From: Lineus longissimus
Lineage: Eukaryota > Nemertea > Pilidiophora > Heteronemertea > Lineidae
Assembly: GCF_910592395.1 (NCBI RefSeq)
Contig: NC_088309.1
Coordinates: 18,294,599 to 18,354,598, forward strand
Reading direction: 5' to 3'
Length of the DNA: 60,000 nucleotides
The notes beneath the pieces are model-generated. The model had not been told where the DNA came from, did no database searches, and was given only the letters and a program-made list of their open reading frames with translations. The translations under genes and the position numbers were made by a program. Each line of letters begins with the position of its first letter. Position 1 is the stretch's first letter. Below, piece after piece: positions 13,501 through 25,500 of the stretch.

Positions 13501-16500
13501 AGCATATTATGAAGAAGGCGAAGACATTAAAGAAAAGGAAAAAACATTTGGGCAAGGTTCTCAGGAAGACGAAACATATTGTCAAAAAAATCAAACACAC
13601 CAGGAATGTGATTCAGCATATTTTCAAGGCTATTCAAAAGCTGAAACATGTAATCAAGAAGATAAAGAAGGTAAAGTCTATCACCAAGATTAAGAAGATT
13701 CTGCAAAAGCACTTTTTGAAGAAATTGAAGACATTAAAGAAGGCGAAGAAACATGTGGTGAAGGTTCACAGGAAGACGAGACATATTATCAGAAAAAAGG
13801 TCATCAAGAGAACCAAAGAAATTCGAAAGATAAAGAAACACATCAAGAAGGTCATCCATAAGTTAAGAGTAAAACTGAGGAAGACTAAAAGGGAATCAAT
13901 CAAGAAGAAAGTCCTGACAACATTAAAGAAGGTTGTTAAGACCAAGAAAAGGCTTCATAGGGTTATTACGAAGCTTGTTCAAGTTAAAAAGAAGTTGAAG
14001 AGACCACTTAAGAAGGTTTTGAAACTAGCCATAAAGAAAAAAACGCATATTGTTGAAAAGGTTCAGAAGATGAGAAAACACTTGAAGAAGATCCACACGA
14101 TTAAGAAATTGACTCCCAAGGTGAGGAAGGCACTGAAAAAAATCATAAGAAAGATTAAAGAATCAAAAAAGAAATTGACTGTTGCAATTAAGCATGTGAA
14201 GAAGATCAAACATACGATTAAGAAAACAGCTGTTAAGAGAATCAAAGTAATCAAAAAGAAAAGGAAGCATGTAAAGCATGAAATCAGGAAACTGAAGACT
14301 CTGATAGAAAAGATCAAGACGTCAAAGAAAATCTCTATCAGGAGGAAGAAAACAAAACTGAAACATATTAAGAAGAAATTAAGGATTGTAAAGAAAACAA
14401 TAAAGAAGATTGCTCAGACAATAAGGAAGCTGAAACATGTTGTCAAGAAGGTCAGGGCAGTGACAACTCACAAGATCATTAAGAAAATAAAGCAGACCAT
14501 AAAGAAAACTAAGACCATCAAAAAGTCAATAAAGAAATTGAAGCATCTGCTCAAGAAAATCAAAAAGACTAAGAATATTTCAATTAAGAAGAAGCTTATC
14601 TTATCAAAGAAGATTGAAAAGAAGATCAAAATTGCCAAAAAGACTAAAAAGCGAGTTGAAAAGCACATCAACAAACTGAAACATGCTAAGAAATTAATCA
14701 AGAAGATTAAACTTGCAACAAAGAAAACGAAACATGTGGTGGAGGTCATCAAGAAGCTTGCTCATAAATTGAAGAAAATTCATAAGAAGAAAATATCTCA
14801 CAAGAAGAAGAAAATACTGAGAGAGAAGGTTGTTAAGAGTTTGAAAAAGCTCATTAAGACTAGGAAGACAGTGAAAAAAATCATCAAAAGGTTGAAGACA
14901 AAGCTGACGAGAATCACCAAGAAAAGAAAGATCACACACAAAGTGATAACGATATTGAAACATGTTGTCACTCAGCAGGTTGTCAAGAAGGTTAAACACA
15001 CCAGGAAGACAATCAAACACATGTCCAAGACTCTTCACACGCTACACCATCTAATCAGGAAGATAAAGAAGGCAAAGACCATCAGCCAGATAAAGAGGAT
15101 TGAGACAAAGCACATCTTGAAAAAAGTAACAAAATTAGAGAAAAAGAAGAAACATTTTGTCAAGGTTCTGAGAAAGACTAAGCATGTTGTCACAAAGAAG
15201 CACACCAGGAAGACAATTAAGAATATTTCCAAGACCATTCACAAACTTAAACATGTACTCGAAAAGGTGAAGATTGTAAAGACTGTCACCAAGATTAAGA
15301 AGATTCTGACAAAGCATGTCGTGAAGAAAATGAAGATATTAGAGAAGAAGATGAAACATGTGATCAAGGTTCACAGGAAGACGATACATGCTATCAGAAA
15401 GAAGGTTATTAATAGAATCAAACAAGTTCGAAAGATAAAGAAACATATCAAAAAGTTCATTCATAAGCTCAGAAAGAAACTGAATAAGACAAAGCACACA
15501 TCTATCAGAAAGAAAATCCTAAAGAAACTGAGGAAGATCAAAGAGACCAAAAGAACGATAACCAAGGTAATCAAGAAACTTGTTTATGTTTCTAAGAAGG
15601 TGAAGAAAACACATGTGCTGAGAGAGAAATTAAAACTAGCAATAAAGAAAAAGAAACATGTAGCTAAGATTGCCCATAAACTGAGAAAAATTGTGAAGAA
15701 GATCCTTAAGACAAAGAAATTGACTCACAAGGTAAAGAAGGTCCTGAAAAAACTCACAAAAAGGATTAAGGTAACAATGAAAAAATTGACTGTTGTAACT
15801 AAACAGGTGAAGACGATCAAGCATACAATAAAGAAGAAGACCATCAAGACAATCAAAGCAATCAGAAAGGAAAAGAAGCATATCAAGAATGTTACCAAAA
15901 AATTGAAGACCCTGAGAAAGAAGATAAAAAAGTCAAAGAAAATCTCAGTCAGGAGGAAGAAATTACGATTAAAGCACATCGTGAAGAAACTGAAGATTGA
16001 AAAGGAGAAGACTAAGAAGATTACAAAAACACTGAAAAAGGTCCAGCACATTCTCAAGAAGGTTAGAAAGTTCACAATTCACAAGATTGGTAAGAAAATA
16101 AGAAATGCCAAGAAGAAAACAAAGAAGATTAAAAAAGTCATTAAGAAACTGAAGCACCTCTTAGAGAAGGTCAAAAAGACTAAGAAGATTTCAATTAAGA
16201 AGAAGAAAATACTTACCAAGAACATTAAAAGGAAAATCGAAACCATCAAAAAGAAGAAGAAGCGAGTCATTAAACACATTAAGACTCTGAAACATGCTAA
16301 GAAAGTAATTAAGAATGTTAAACATGTTCAAAGAAAGAAGAAACATGTGAAGAAGGTCATTAAAAAGCTGAAAGAGTTATTGAAGAAAATACACAAGACA
16401 AAGAAAATATCCCACGTGAAGAAAACAATACTGAGAAAGAAGATTCTGAAGCATATGAAAAAGCTCAAGAAGATCAAGAAAGGAGTAATTAATGTCATTC

Positions 16501-19500
16501 AAACGATGAAGAAGAGACTGAAAAGGATTACCAAGAAACCAAAGATTACACACAAGGCTATTAAGACACTGAAAAAGGCTGTTAGGAACAAACATATTAT
16601 CAAAAAGCTAAAACACACAAGCAAAGTAATAAAACATATTTCTATGAGTATTCACCATGTGACACATGTAATTATGAAGATACATCATGTAAGGACGATT
16701 ACGAATGTAAAGAAGATTGCAAGAAAGCATATTGCAAAGAAGCTGAAGATATTAAAGAAGAAGAAAGAACATTTGGTCAAGGTTCTCAGCAAGACAAAAC
16801 ATGTTGCAACAAAGAAGGTAGTCAAGGAGATCAAACACATGAGGAAGACAATTACACATACTTTCAAGAAACTTCATGAGATAAAACACCTACTCGGGAA
16901 GATAAAGAAGGTAAAGAACATAATAGCAATAAAAAGGATTGAGACAGAGCACATCTTGAAGAAATTAAAGAAACTAAACAAGAAGAAGAAAGATTTGGTC
17001 AAAGTTCTGAGAAAGACAAAACATGTTGTCACAAAGAAGCACACAAAGAAGTTCATTAAGAAGATTTCCAAGACTATTCACAAGCTGAAACATGTACTAA
17101 AAAAGATAAAGAACGTAAAGACTGTCACCAAGATTAAGAAGATTCTGACAAAGCATATTGTGAAGAAGGCGAAGACATTAAAGAAAAGGAAAAAACATTT
17201 GGTCAAGGTTCTCAGGAAGACGAAAAATATTGTCAAAAAAATCAAACACACCAGGAATGTGATTAAACATATTTTCAAGGCTATTCACGAACTGAAACAT
17301 GTAATCAAGAAGATAAAGAAGGTAAAGTCTATCACTAAGATTAAGAAGATTCTGAAAAAGCACTTTTTGAAAAAATTAAAGACATTAAAGAAGAAGAAGA
17401 AACATGTGGTGAAGGTCCACAGGAAGACGAAACATGTTATCAGAAGGACCGTTATCAAGAGAATCGGACATATTCGAAAGATAAAGAAACACATCAACAA
17501 TGTTATTCAGAAGCTGAGAAAGAAAATGAGAAAGACAAAAGTAACTGCCATCAAGAAGAAAATCGTAAAGAAATTAAAGAAGATTAAAAAGACGAAGAAA
17601 AGGGTAATTAGGGGAATAAAGAAGCTTGTTGTTATTGCAAAGAAATTGAAGAAAACACCGGTATTAAGGAAGATGGTCATTAAGACTTTCAAGACAGCGA
17701 AGAAGCAGCTAAGGACAACCAAAAAAGTAATTCATCAATTGAAAAAGATTTTGAAAAACGTCATAAAATCAAAGGCGATATCTAGAAAGCAAAAGCATAT
17801 TATCAAGAAGAGAATTTCGAAGAAAATCAAGATGGTGAATGGGAAGAAGAAACATGTGAAGAAAATTGTGAAGAAACTGAAGCATGTTCTTAAGAGGATA
17901 AAGAAACAACCTTTGAAGAAGAAGAAGATTGTAAAGAAAATGAAACATGCCAAGGTCATCAAGAAGAAACAGATCAAGATTATTAAGAATCTTAGGAAAC
18001 AGAAGAAACAGATTAAGAAAAAGAAACTACCCGTTAGTGTCAAGAAGCAGTTACTGAAGAAAGTTACGAAGAAGATAAAGAAGGCCAAGAAGGTAGTGAA
18101 GACGGTGAAGAAGAAGATAACACAGTTAAGAAGGAAGAAGGTGATAATCGAGAAGAAGCAGGAGTCGGCTAAAGAATTGGTAGAACCTGGAGTGAAGAAG
18201 ATTGTTAAGGCAGTGAAGAAAATCAAAAAGGCTGTTAAAAAGCTCAAAAAGTTGAAGAAGAAGGAAACTCCGAAGGAGTTGAAAGAACCAGAAGTAAAAG
18301 TACCAAGTGTTGAGACGCGTAAGGAACTTCACAGGCCTGTTGAGAAGAAGAAACCAAGAAAGAAGGTACCAATCATCCCTGAGGAAAATGATGTGCTCTT
18401 CCTGACCAGGGATACTCACAAAACCTATGTCTTCCCTGAAGAAACAATAGAAAATGAGGTGGTAGTCTTTGAGACTGTGTTCACTTGCCAGAAGGGTTAC
18501 AAGTTGAGGTACAAGAAGGGAACGCTGGCTGAGTGTTATAAGAAAATCAAGAAGTGTACGAAGGGTTACCGCCTAAGAAAGAAATTAGGATATAGATTTA
18601 GGCCATACAAGATTTGCGTCAAGCATGAACCAAAATGTAAGAAGCCTTATAAACTTATAAGGCGACCTGTCAGGCGATCAGGTTCTCCAACTTGCCTTCG
18701 GAACTACAAAAAATGCTTCAAGGGCTACAGAATGAAACGAAGGAGAGGACGAAAACCAATATGTATCAAGCATAAGAAGGTATGTCTCCGAGGATTTTCC
18801 ATGAAAGGTAGAGGCAGGCCGACAGCTCATTGTGTGAAGAAGGTTCCGCGCTGCAAAAAGGGATTCAAGATGGTCCGAACATCGGGTAGAGGGGTGGCTT
18901 GCACAAAGAAGGTTCCGAAATGCTTGGGTGGCTATCGTTTGAGAAGGCTTCTCGGAGGGAAAATGATTTGTGTAAAGAAGGTGCCTACATGTAGGATGGG
19001 CTACCACAAGGTCTACCGAGTTGGACGTAAACCAGTCTGCACGAGGAGGCTAACATGTAAGTATTGCTTGTACCACTTATTCCTGCTTATACATTGTTAT
19101 ACTACCTAGACTAACTTGATCTTAAAACGTAGAATGTGAGATTTTGTTGCTTCTTGTACTAAGGCCCAGTACTATCAAAATGAGCACGCCATAAAAGGCA
19201 ACTTACTCTGAGTAAATGAGTTAACAGTCCGATAGAAGCTGATGATGATGACGACGACGACACGTGCCAAAGTGGATCCATCAGAACATTATGAAAAGAC
19301 CTTATTGATTAGATGATGCCATGTTGTTAGGATCCAAGTTCTGAAAACTACCCATTATACCATCAAGAATATAAGACCCATATACCAAGCTATATATTTT
19401 ATTGTCAACAGTACACAAATGCGACAAGGGTTACCACCTTAAAAGGGTACATGGACGAGCGATATGTGTCACACATAAGATAGGTAAGAGCCCCCTTAAA

Positions 19501-22500
19501 AAGGGTTTGCTTGTTTGTGGGAGTAAATAGTGAAACCATAATTGAGTGCAGCCTAATGAAACGACTTCCAAAGTTAGCGAATACTAAGGGGGGGGGGGGG
19601 GGGCGCGTGCAAAATATTGGCTCAATGAATTTTTGAGAACAATCCTGCACAGAATTTGAGAGTTGTTGGCTGTGGTCATATTAAAATAATAGTTAGACTA
19701 CGATCCCCCGACGCGTAGTAGCAACTTCTCGGTGTTTCCTGTATTGTTGGAGATCGTGAAAGAGGTAACCACTTCTCTCACTGTGTTTCCATTGTTACAT
19801 CGGTTTATTCCGTTGACATATTCGAGGGAACACTAAATGAGAAACAATCAAAACCATGAGACCTCAGGGCATTGTCTTGGATTTTGAGTAGGAGTTCTCA
19901 ACCTGCCAAAATTGATAAAATCTGATAAGAGAGTTTGATGGAATGCCCCCTCGCAATGAAAAGATTTGAAAATCTGGAAAGCTTAAGACACTATTTCCAA
20001 ATATTTAGGCCGTAAATTAAGAGCTTTAATAGCGAGTTTGCGAAAACTCCCTATCTCTCGTTCAAAATATATGCACTCGGCTAAAATCCCCATAGAAAGG
20101 CCCCCTGCCCCTGCATGACTATGCATGTGTCTTTGATTTCCTTTCAGCCCCAATATGCCACAAAGGATACAAATATTTTGCACGACCTGGCAGACGCCAC
20201 ATTTGTGAAAAGGCTGTCCATGGTAAGTCATCCTCCATAATACTAACATTTTCGTCGATGTTTTATATGATGGAATAAACTGGCCCCCGTCATGTCTGTC
20301 ATCATTCTATAATCACAATCAGAAGAATTATGGTAAACAGAACGCAGTTTTACAATAAAATGTCAAACGCAGCGATAAGACAGTCATATTTTAGAGAGAC
20401 AAACACTTGGGTCACCGGGGTTGGTAGCTTGACAAAGCACTTACTTTCGCATTTCGTCACAACTTGTTGCTGTACTTCATTTGTAATAAAAGTCATACAT
20501 GTACTTCCTAATATGTGATAAATGTCATGTTTGAGGGTTTTTTAAATTTCAGGCAAGAAATGCCTCAAGCCAGCTTACAAGTCAATAAGACATGGAAGGA
20601 CAGTTTGCCTCCGCAAAGAGACGGGTAAATTTGCAAAAAATTAATTCTAGGCCTTTATATCCGATTGTACTGCAGCATTGGTTTGCACTGTGATACACAA
20701 AACCTCGTTTGAGTGGCAGTTATATCGATTTTTGTTTGTTTGAGGCATCCATCGACGGTGTGATCTAGTCGCACGTGCTGTGTTGGATTCAACAGATCGG
20801 AGGTGTACGGCTGAAGAGAGTTTTTAGTTTGATTTGTGAGGATAACTCAAATATAAACAAATATATGTTGTGCGTGACGGAATTAAAACTAGTACCGCAA
20901 TGCTGGGCCTCTGTTCTAAAATCAAGCCGTCGAGTGGAGAATAAATTTCGTCAGAAACCTTTTTGACCAACGAGCCTAAGGTTTGGAGCTACTTGGGTCT
21001 ACTTTGAATTTCCCTTCAGTCTCATTCTCTGTCTTATTAAGCCGTGGATCCTGGGTTTGCTATCAGGACGTTCATCCTTTAATCTGTTTCATCATTAATT
21101 ATGCACGCGAAGTTTAGATGAGCCGTTGTATACTTTTAGTTCACCACTGCCCCAAGACGTTCACCATCAAATATCCAAGAAAGCCAAAATGCACGAGAAC
21201 GATTGTTGGTAAGTCTATTCTATAAGAATATTCCATTGGTCAAAGCAAGGAAAGGAACGCTATAATTAAGAAACAATGCTAAATACTTACATATTCGGTA
21301 AAATGTGGAATGTTGTTTGATATAACTGACGACAGTTACCTTTACATATGCAATATCAGACAGTATATAGTGCACATGTTATACAGCAGTGTATGTTTTA
21401 TAGGCATCCTGTTCCATTTTGTATTCGAAAAGATTCGGCGTTCCTTGAGGGATCCTCATATGTTAAGATTCAGAAGTGTACATAATTTTTTATGCTAATT
21501 GAAGAACTTCCGACCTCGATACGCATTTTGTTTGTTTTGACCATCATTTTTTTTTGCTTTAGCCGCCAAGTGCAAGAAGGGAGCCAGGCCGACCAAAAAT
21601 GCACGCGGTTCACCAGTTTGCAGGACAGAGCACACCACGCCACGTACGTCGAATTGTTTTTCTTACTTTATTTAAGAGTGAAAAGGACCTTTTAAGGAAA
21701 TCTCGATCATTTGAGTATTTTTATAACCAGTACCACATTATCTTTTGCAGCGACACCAAGCGTTGCACGAACAAAATAAGCCGGATTTAACATGAATTTC
21801 TATCCCAAACATATTCTTTCATATTGTTTCACATTCTGATTTTGCTGGATTTGTCCATTAGTCTTAAAGATGACCAGACGGACTCAATCAAAACTTATCA
21901 ACTTCAGCCGATGACAATAATCAACTTCAGTGGTAGCGAATCGACGATTTAATGAATCAATCTTTCTTGCAGTGAAAAAGTGCGCCAAGAAGGCCGACAT
22001 CGTCTTCGTTGTGGACAGCTCAGGCAGCATTGGCAAGAAGCACTTCCAAAAAGTCCGAAACTTCCTGGTCGATGTGGTCAACGGCCTTGGACGTATCGGG
22101 GCAAATCACATCCAAGTGGGCCTTGTCAAGTTCGCAACATCTGTGCACGAGATCATCAAGTTGAATAGCTACAACAACAAGAAGGATTTGATTAAGAAGC
22201 TCAGACGTCTCTTGTAAGTGCTTTCAAATTGAAGAAGTTGACTTTGTCTATTGACTGTTGGAGGGTGATATAAAAATATCTGTCGGTGCACTTACATGTG
22301 GTGGTAATTGGTGGCACATGTGTACATGTATGCTTAACTCCGAAAATATTTCAAGATTTCGATATTTTAAAGGCTTTTATAGACTTTAACTAAGACATTT
22401 CTTGAGACATTTCTTAAGACTCTCTTGACCTGCTTCAAGGCCAGATGTGGTGTTGCGCCCGCATATCTGTCTTGTCTGCTGCATAATCAGATCAGAGCGC

Positions 22501-25500
22501 GTCAGACCAGGTCGTCCTCCTCAGAGCTTCTCATTGTCCCACGCTCAAAATCACGTTATGGGGACCGAAGCTTCTCCGTGGCTGCCCCAAAACTTTGGAA
22601 TAATTTACCATCTGAAATAAGATCAATCCCAACCATCAATTCATTCAAGACCGCTTTAAAATCCTGGCTTTTCAAAAAACACTACGGTATTTAGTAGAAG
22701 GTATGTTTTTTTCCCGCGCTTTGAGCAGGGCGACCTGGAAAGGCGCGTTATAAATATTAAATTGTATTGTATTGTATTGTATTTGATTTAAGACAAGACT
22801 AGGTAGGAATTGATTAAGGATGCTGCTAATTGCGCTGCGAGTCATGTGACCAGACTTTTACCATCACGTTTTGTCAAACGAACTGTTTGAAGGTATCCAT
22901 ATGACTTTGTTATATGTTGTATTTTTACGAACTAATTTCTGCATGTTCTTTTTCAAAACTTCAGCTATAGCAAGGGTCTGACCCACACCGCCATCGCGCT
23001 CGACGTCACCAGAACCGTCGCCCTCTCCAAGAGCCATGGTCGCCGGCCGGGCATAAGACCAACTGTCATTGTCCTCACGGACGGAGTGGCTAGTGACAAA
23101 GCCGAACTTCCAAGGGCGGCTCGTCGCCTTAGACGCGTCGCAAAGGTCATCACTGTGGGAATTGGCAGTGACATCAATCCGAAGGAGTTGGCTCTGATCG
23201 CTGGAAGCAAGCGCAATGTGATTTTGACGCCTTCGTTCGAGGCAATGCACTCGAAGGTCCAGGATGTCATTTCTAAGAGCTGTGGTAAGCACGCGCATTT
23301 CATTCTTCGGTAAAGTCGTTCTAAGAAAACGGTTGAACTTTGTCATGTCATAAATCTCGTCAATCATGATAAGTGTATATGATTTCATCCTATTCTATTA
23401 AAATTTTCAGTGCGAGCGTGTCCACGTGGATTCAGGTTGGCAAGAACAAGTGAGAAAAACCAGACATGTCGAAGGGATACCAAACGTGAGTTGAAGTTCT
23501 TTGAATCTGTCCACGTCCTACGTGGCCGTCTGATGGCAGCATCAGAATTCGGGACGTTTTGTCCCGATATCCTTTAGCTGATTTTTAAATGCCATTGAAG
23601 GAGAAAATAAGCAAGATCGAGCTGGGGGGGGGGGGGGGGCTATGATAATTGTATTTCTACACGTAACACGGTCAGAGATCTATTGGTCGGTCGAGTGTTG
23701 CTGTCGAATAAAGAAATCAGGCTTTAGGAGAATGTAACCAATGCGATGTACACCTTTTGATGGCTGAAGTCAAACTTACCGTGTATATATAAGTGAACAG
23801 AGAAGGCTCACTCACCTGTTAGGTAATCTTGCTGCGTTTTTGGCTTTAGATTTCCGCTGCCCTCGTGGTTCCCGACGCCTACACCGAAGGAGTTCAAGAG
23901 CATTCCCCGAATGCCTTAGGAGTCCAGGAGGTAGGATTTTATTTCGAGGCTGCGATCTGGGCATGCACACCGCACGGACTGAATCCTCCAAATACAATGC
24001 AGTGAGACCAGGTCATCGCGAAAACAAATTTGAGGGTTGAAAGCGCATACACGACATACCTTATCATGATCACATTCGACACTCAAAAACAAAAAAGTTA
24101 AGATTTGGTGATTATATATGCCTACAGAATACGATGGCCAAGTCAGCATTCGATTATGATAATCAGTGACACCTTCAGACGTCCACGTTAAAAGATCTCG
24201 TTTCCTCCGTAGTAAAAAATAAAAAATGGTTTGATGGCAACCCATTCCCAAAAAGGTTTAACAAGTTTGATATATGAAGTGTTGGTGTACAGTGTAGTTG
24301 CATCGTATCAATGTGTGAAAATAGGGCAAGAGCTACTGTTGTGACCGTTAACCAGCCGAGAACAGAAGTTAACGTGTATCTCTTTTGCATTAGCCTCGAG
24401 AGTTCCAGGCCAAAAAACAGAAACCCGACCAGTGGTTACAAGGAGAACGACGAAAGAGGTCCCAATGGTTCCGACAAGGAAGGTAGTCTCCCACCTCCCA
24501 ATTCTAAAGAAGGTACCCGCAGAAAAGGGGCCTATCGTCATCAGGAAGTTCATTACGCGACAAAGCCATCTAGTCGAGACGACAAAGCGTCCACAACTGC
24601 TAACAAAGGTAAAATTATTTCTGAAATTCCTAAACTTCCCCGCCGTTACTCCTCGCCTGACCACTCCGACGGGGCCAGAAATAATAGACGGCGTTTGTCG
24701 GACTGATTCGGAGAATATCCCCTCCAAGGAATTTACTGTGAGACCCGGCCCAATTTCAATAGGTCAGTTTGACCATCTAAAATGAAGCTACAAGATCAAA
24801 ATGACCCCGAAACGTCCAAAATGAATACATGTCGAGTACTTCGAATGGTTAGGTAACATCTGCAGCCAACTAATCAGCTATTTCTATTATACAGGGTGTC
24901 TCACCGTATCCATATAGGATAATCAAGAAGCCACATACACTTGTCAGCAAGGAAAAGCCACTTGATGTTGTCAAGGAGTACAAGCCTCATTTCGTCAGCC
25001 GCTTTAAAAAGCCTATCGTGACTGAGATAACTAGTGGTGTAACCGTTATTAAGAGACCCGTGGTAGACAGGACAGACATCCATAGACGTCAAGGACCAGC
25101 TGAGATTAATGTGGCGTCGCATGACACGGTGTCTCATTGGAGAGGTTGGTACATTCGTCACATCTGATTGCTAATAGTTCTCCGTGGGTGTAACCCCATG
25201 ACGGTAAAGCCCTGTCGTGGAGTTGAACAATGATCGACGGTAAAACTAGTCTCTTGAGGCAGCCCACAATCACTCTAACCAAAGTCTTCCGTTTGGGAGG
25301 GACGAGGCCGAGCCGCCGCGTGCGCAGTGTACCGTACTTTTACCAGTCACACTTACCTCTGATCATTACCCTCAAAAATATAGGTTTTTGAGCTTTTGAA
25401 AAATCATTAATCAATGGTTTTTCGGCCAACACAAATATTCACCCAGTAGAGGTTTTTCAGAATCACCAGAACCATTAGGGGTTTTCATTCTACCGATAAC

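Noticed and set aside
5005-18130. Histone H1-like or nucleolar Lys-rich protein
   Set aside because: No Ala/Pro H1 pattern or winged helix. His and Ile/Val content is high, and the exon is joined in phase to disulphide and VWA modules typical of secreted proteins.
5091-18419. Dozens of 60-170-codon open frames on the - strand across the giant exon, rich in Phe/Leu/Ile and membrane-like
   Set aside because: They are the complement of Lys codons (CTT/TTT) opposite one 14-kb + strand frame, recur with the 3,651-bp repeat, and lack splice or start context.
21751-21780. Possible short alternative exon after TTTTGCAG
   Set aside because: Joined to 21643 it gives about ten residues and a stop. The VWA3 exon at 21973 fits the same phase and continues the gene.
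24609-24762. Extension of the linker exon to donor GTCAGT
   Set aside because: The frame is open, but the next exon (24895) needs phase 0, which only the 24608 donor provides.
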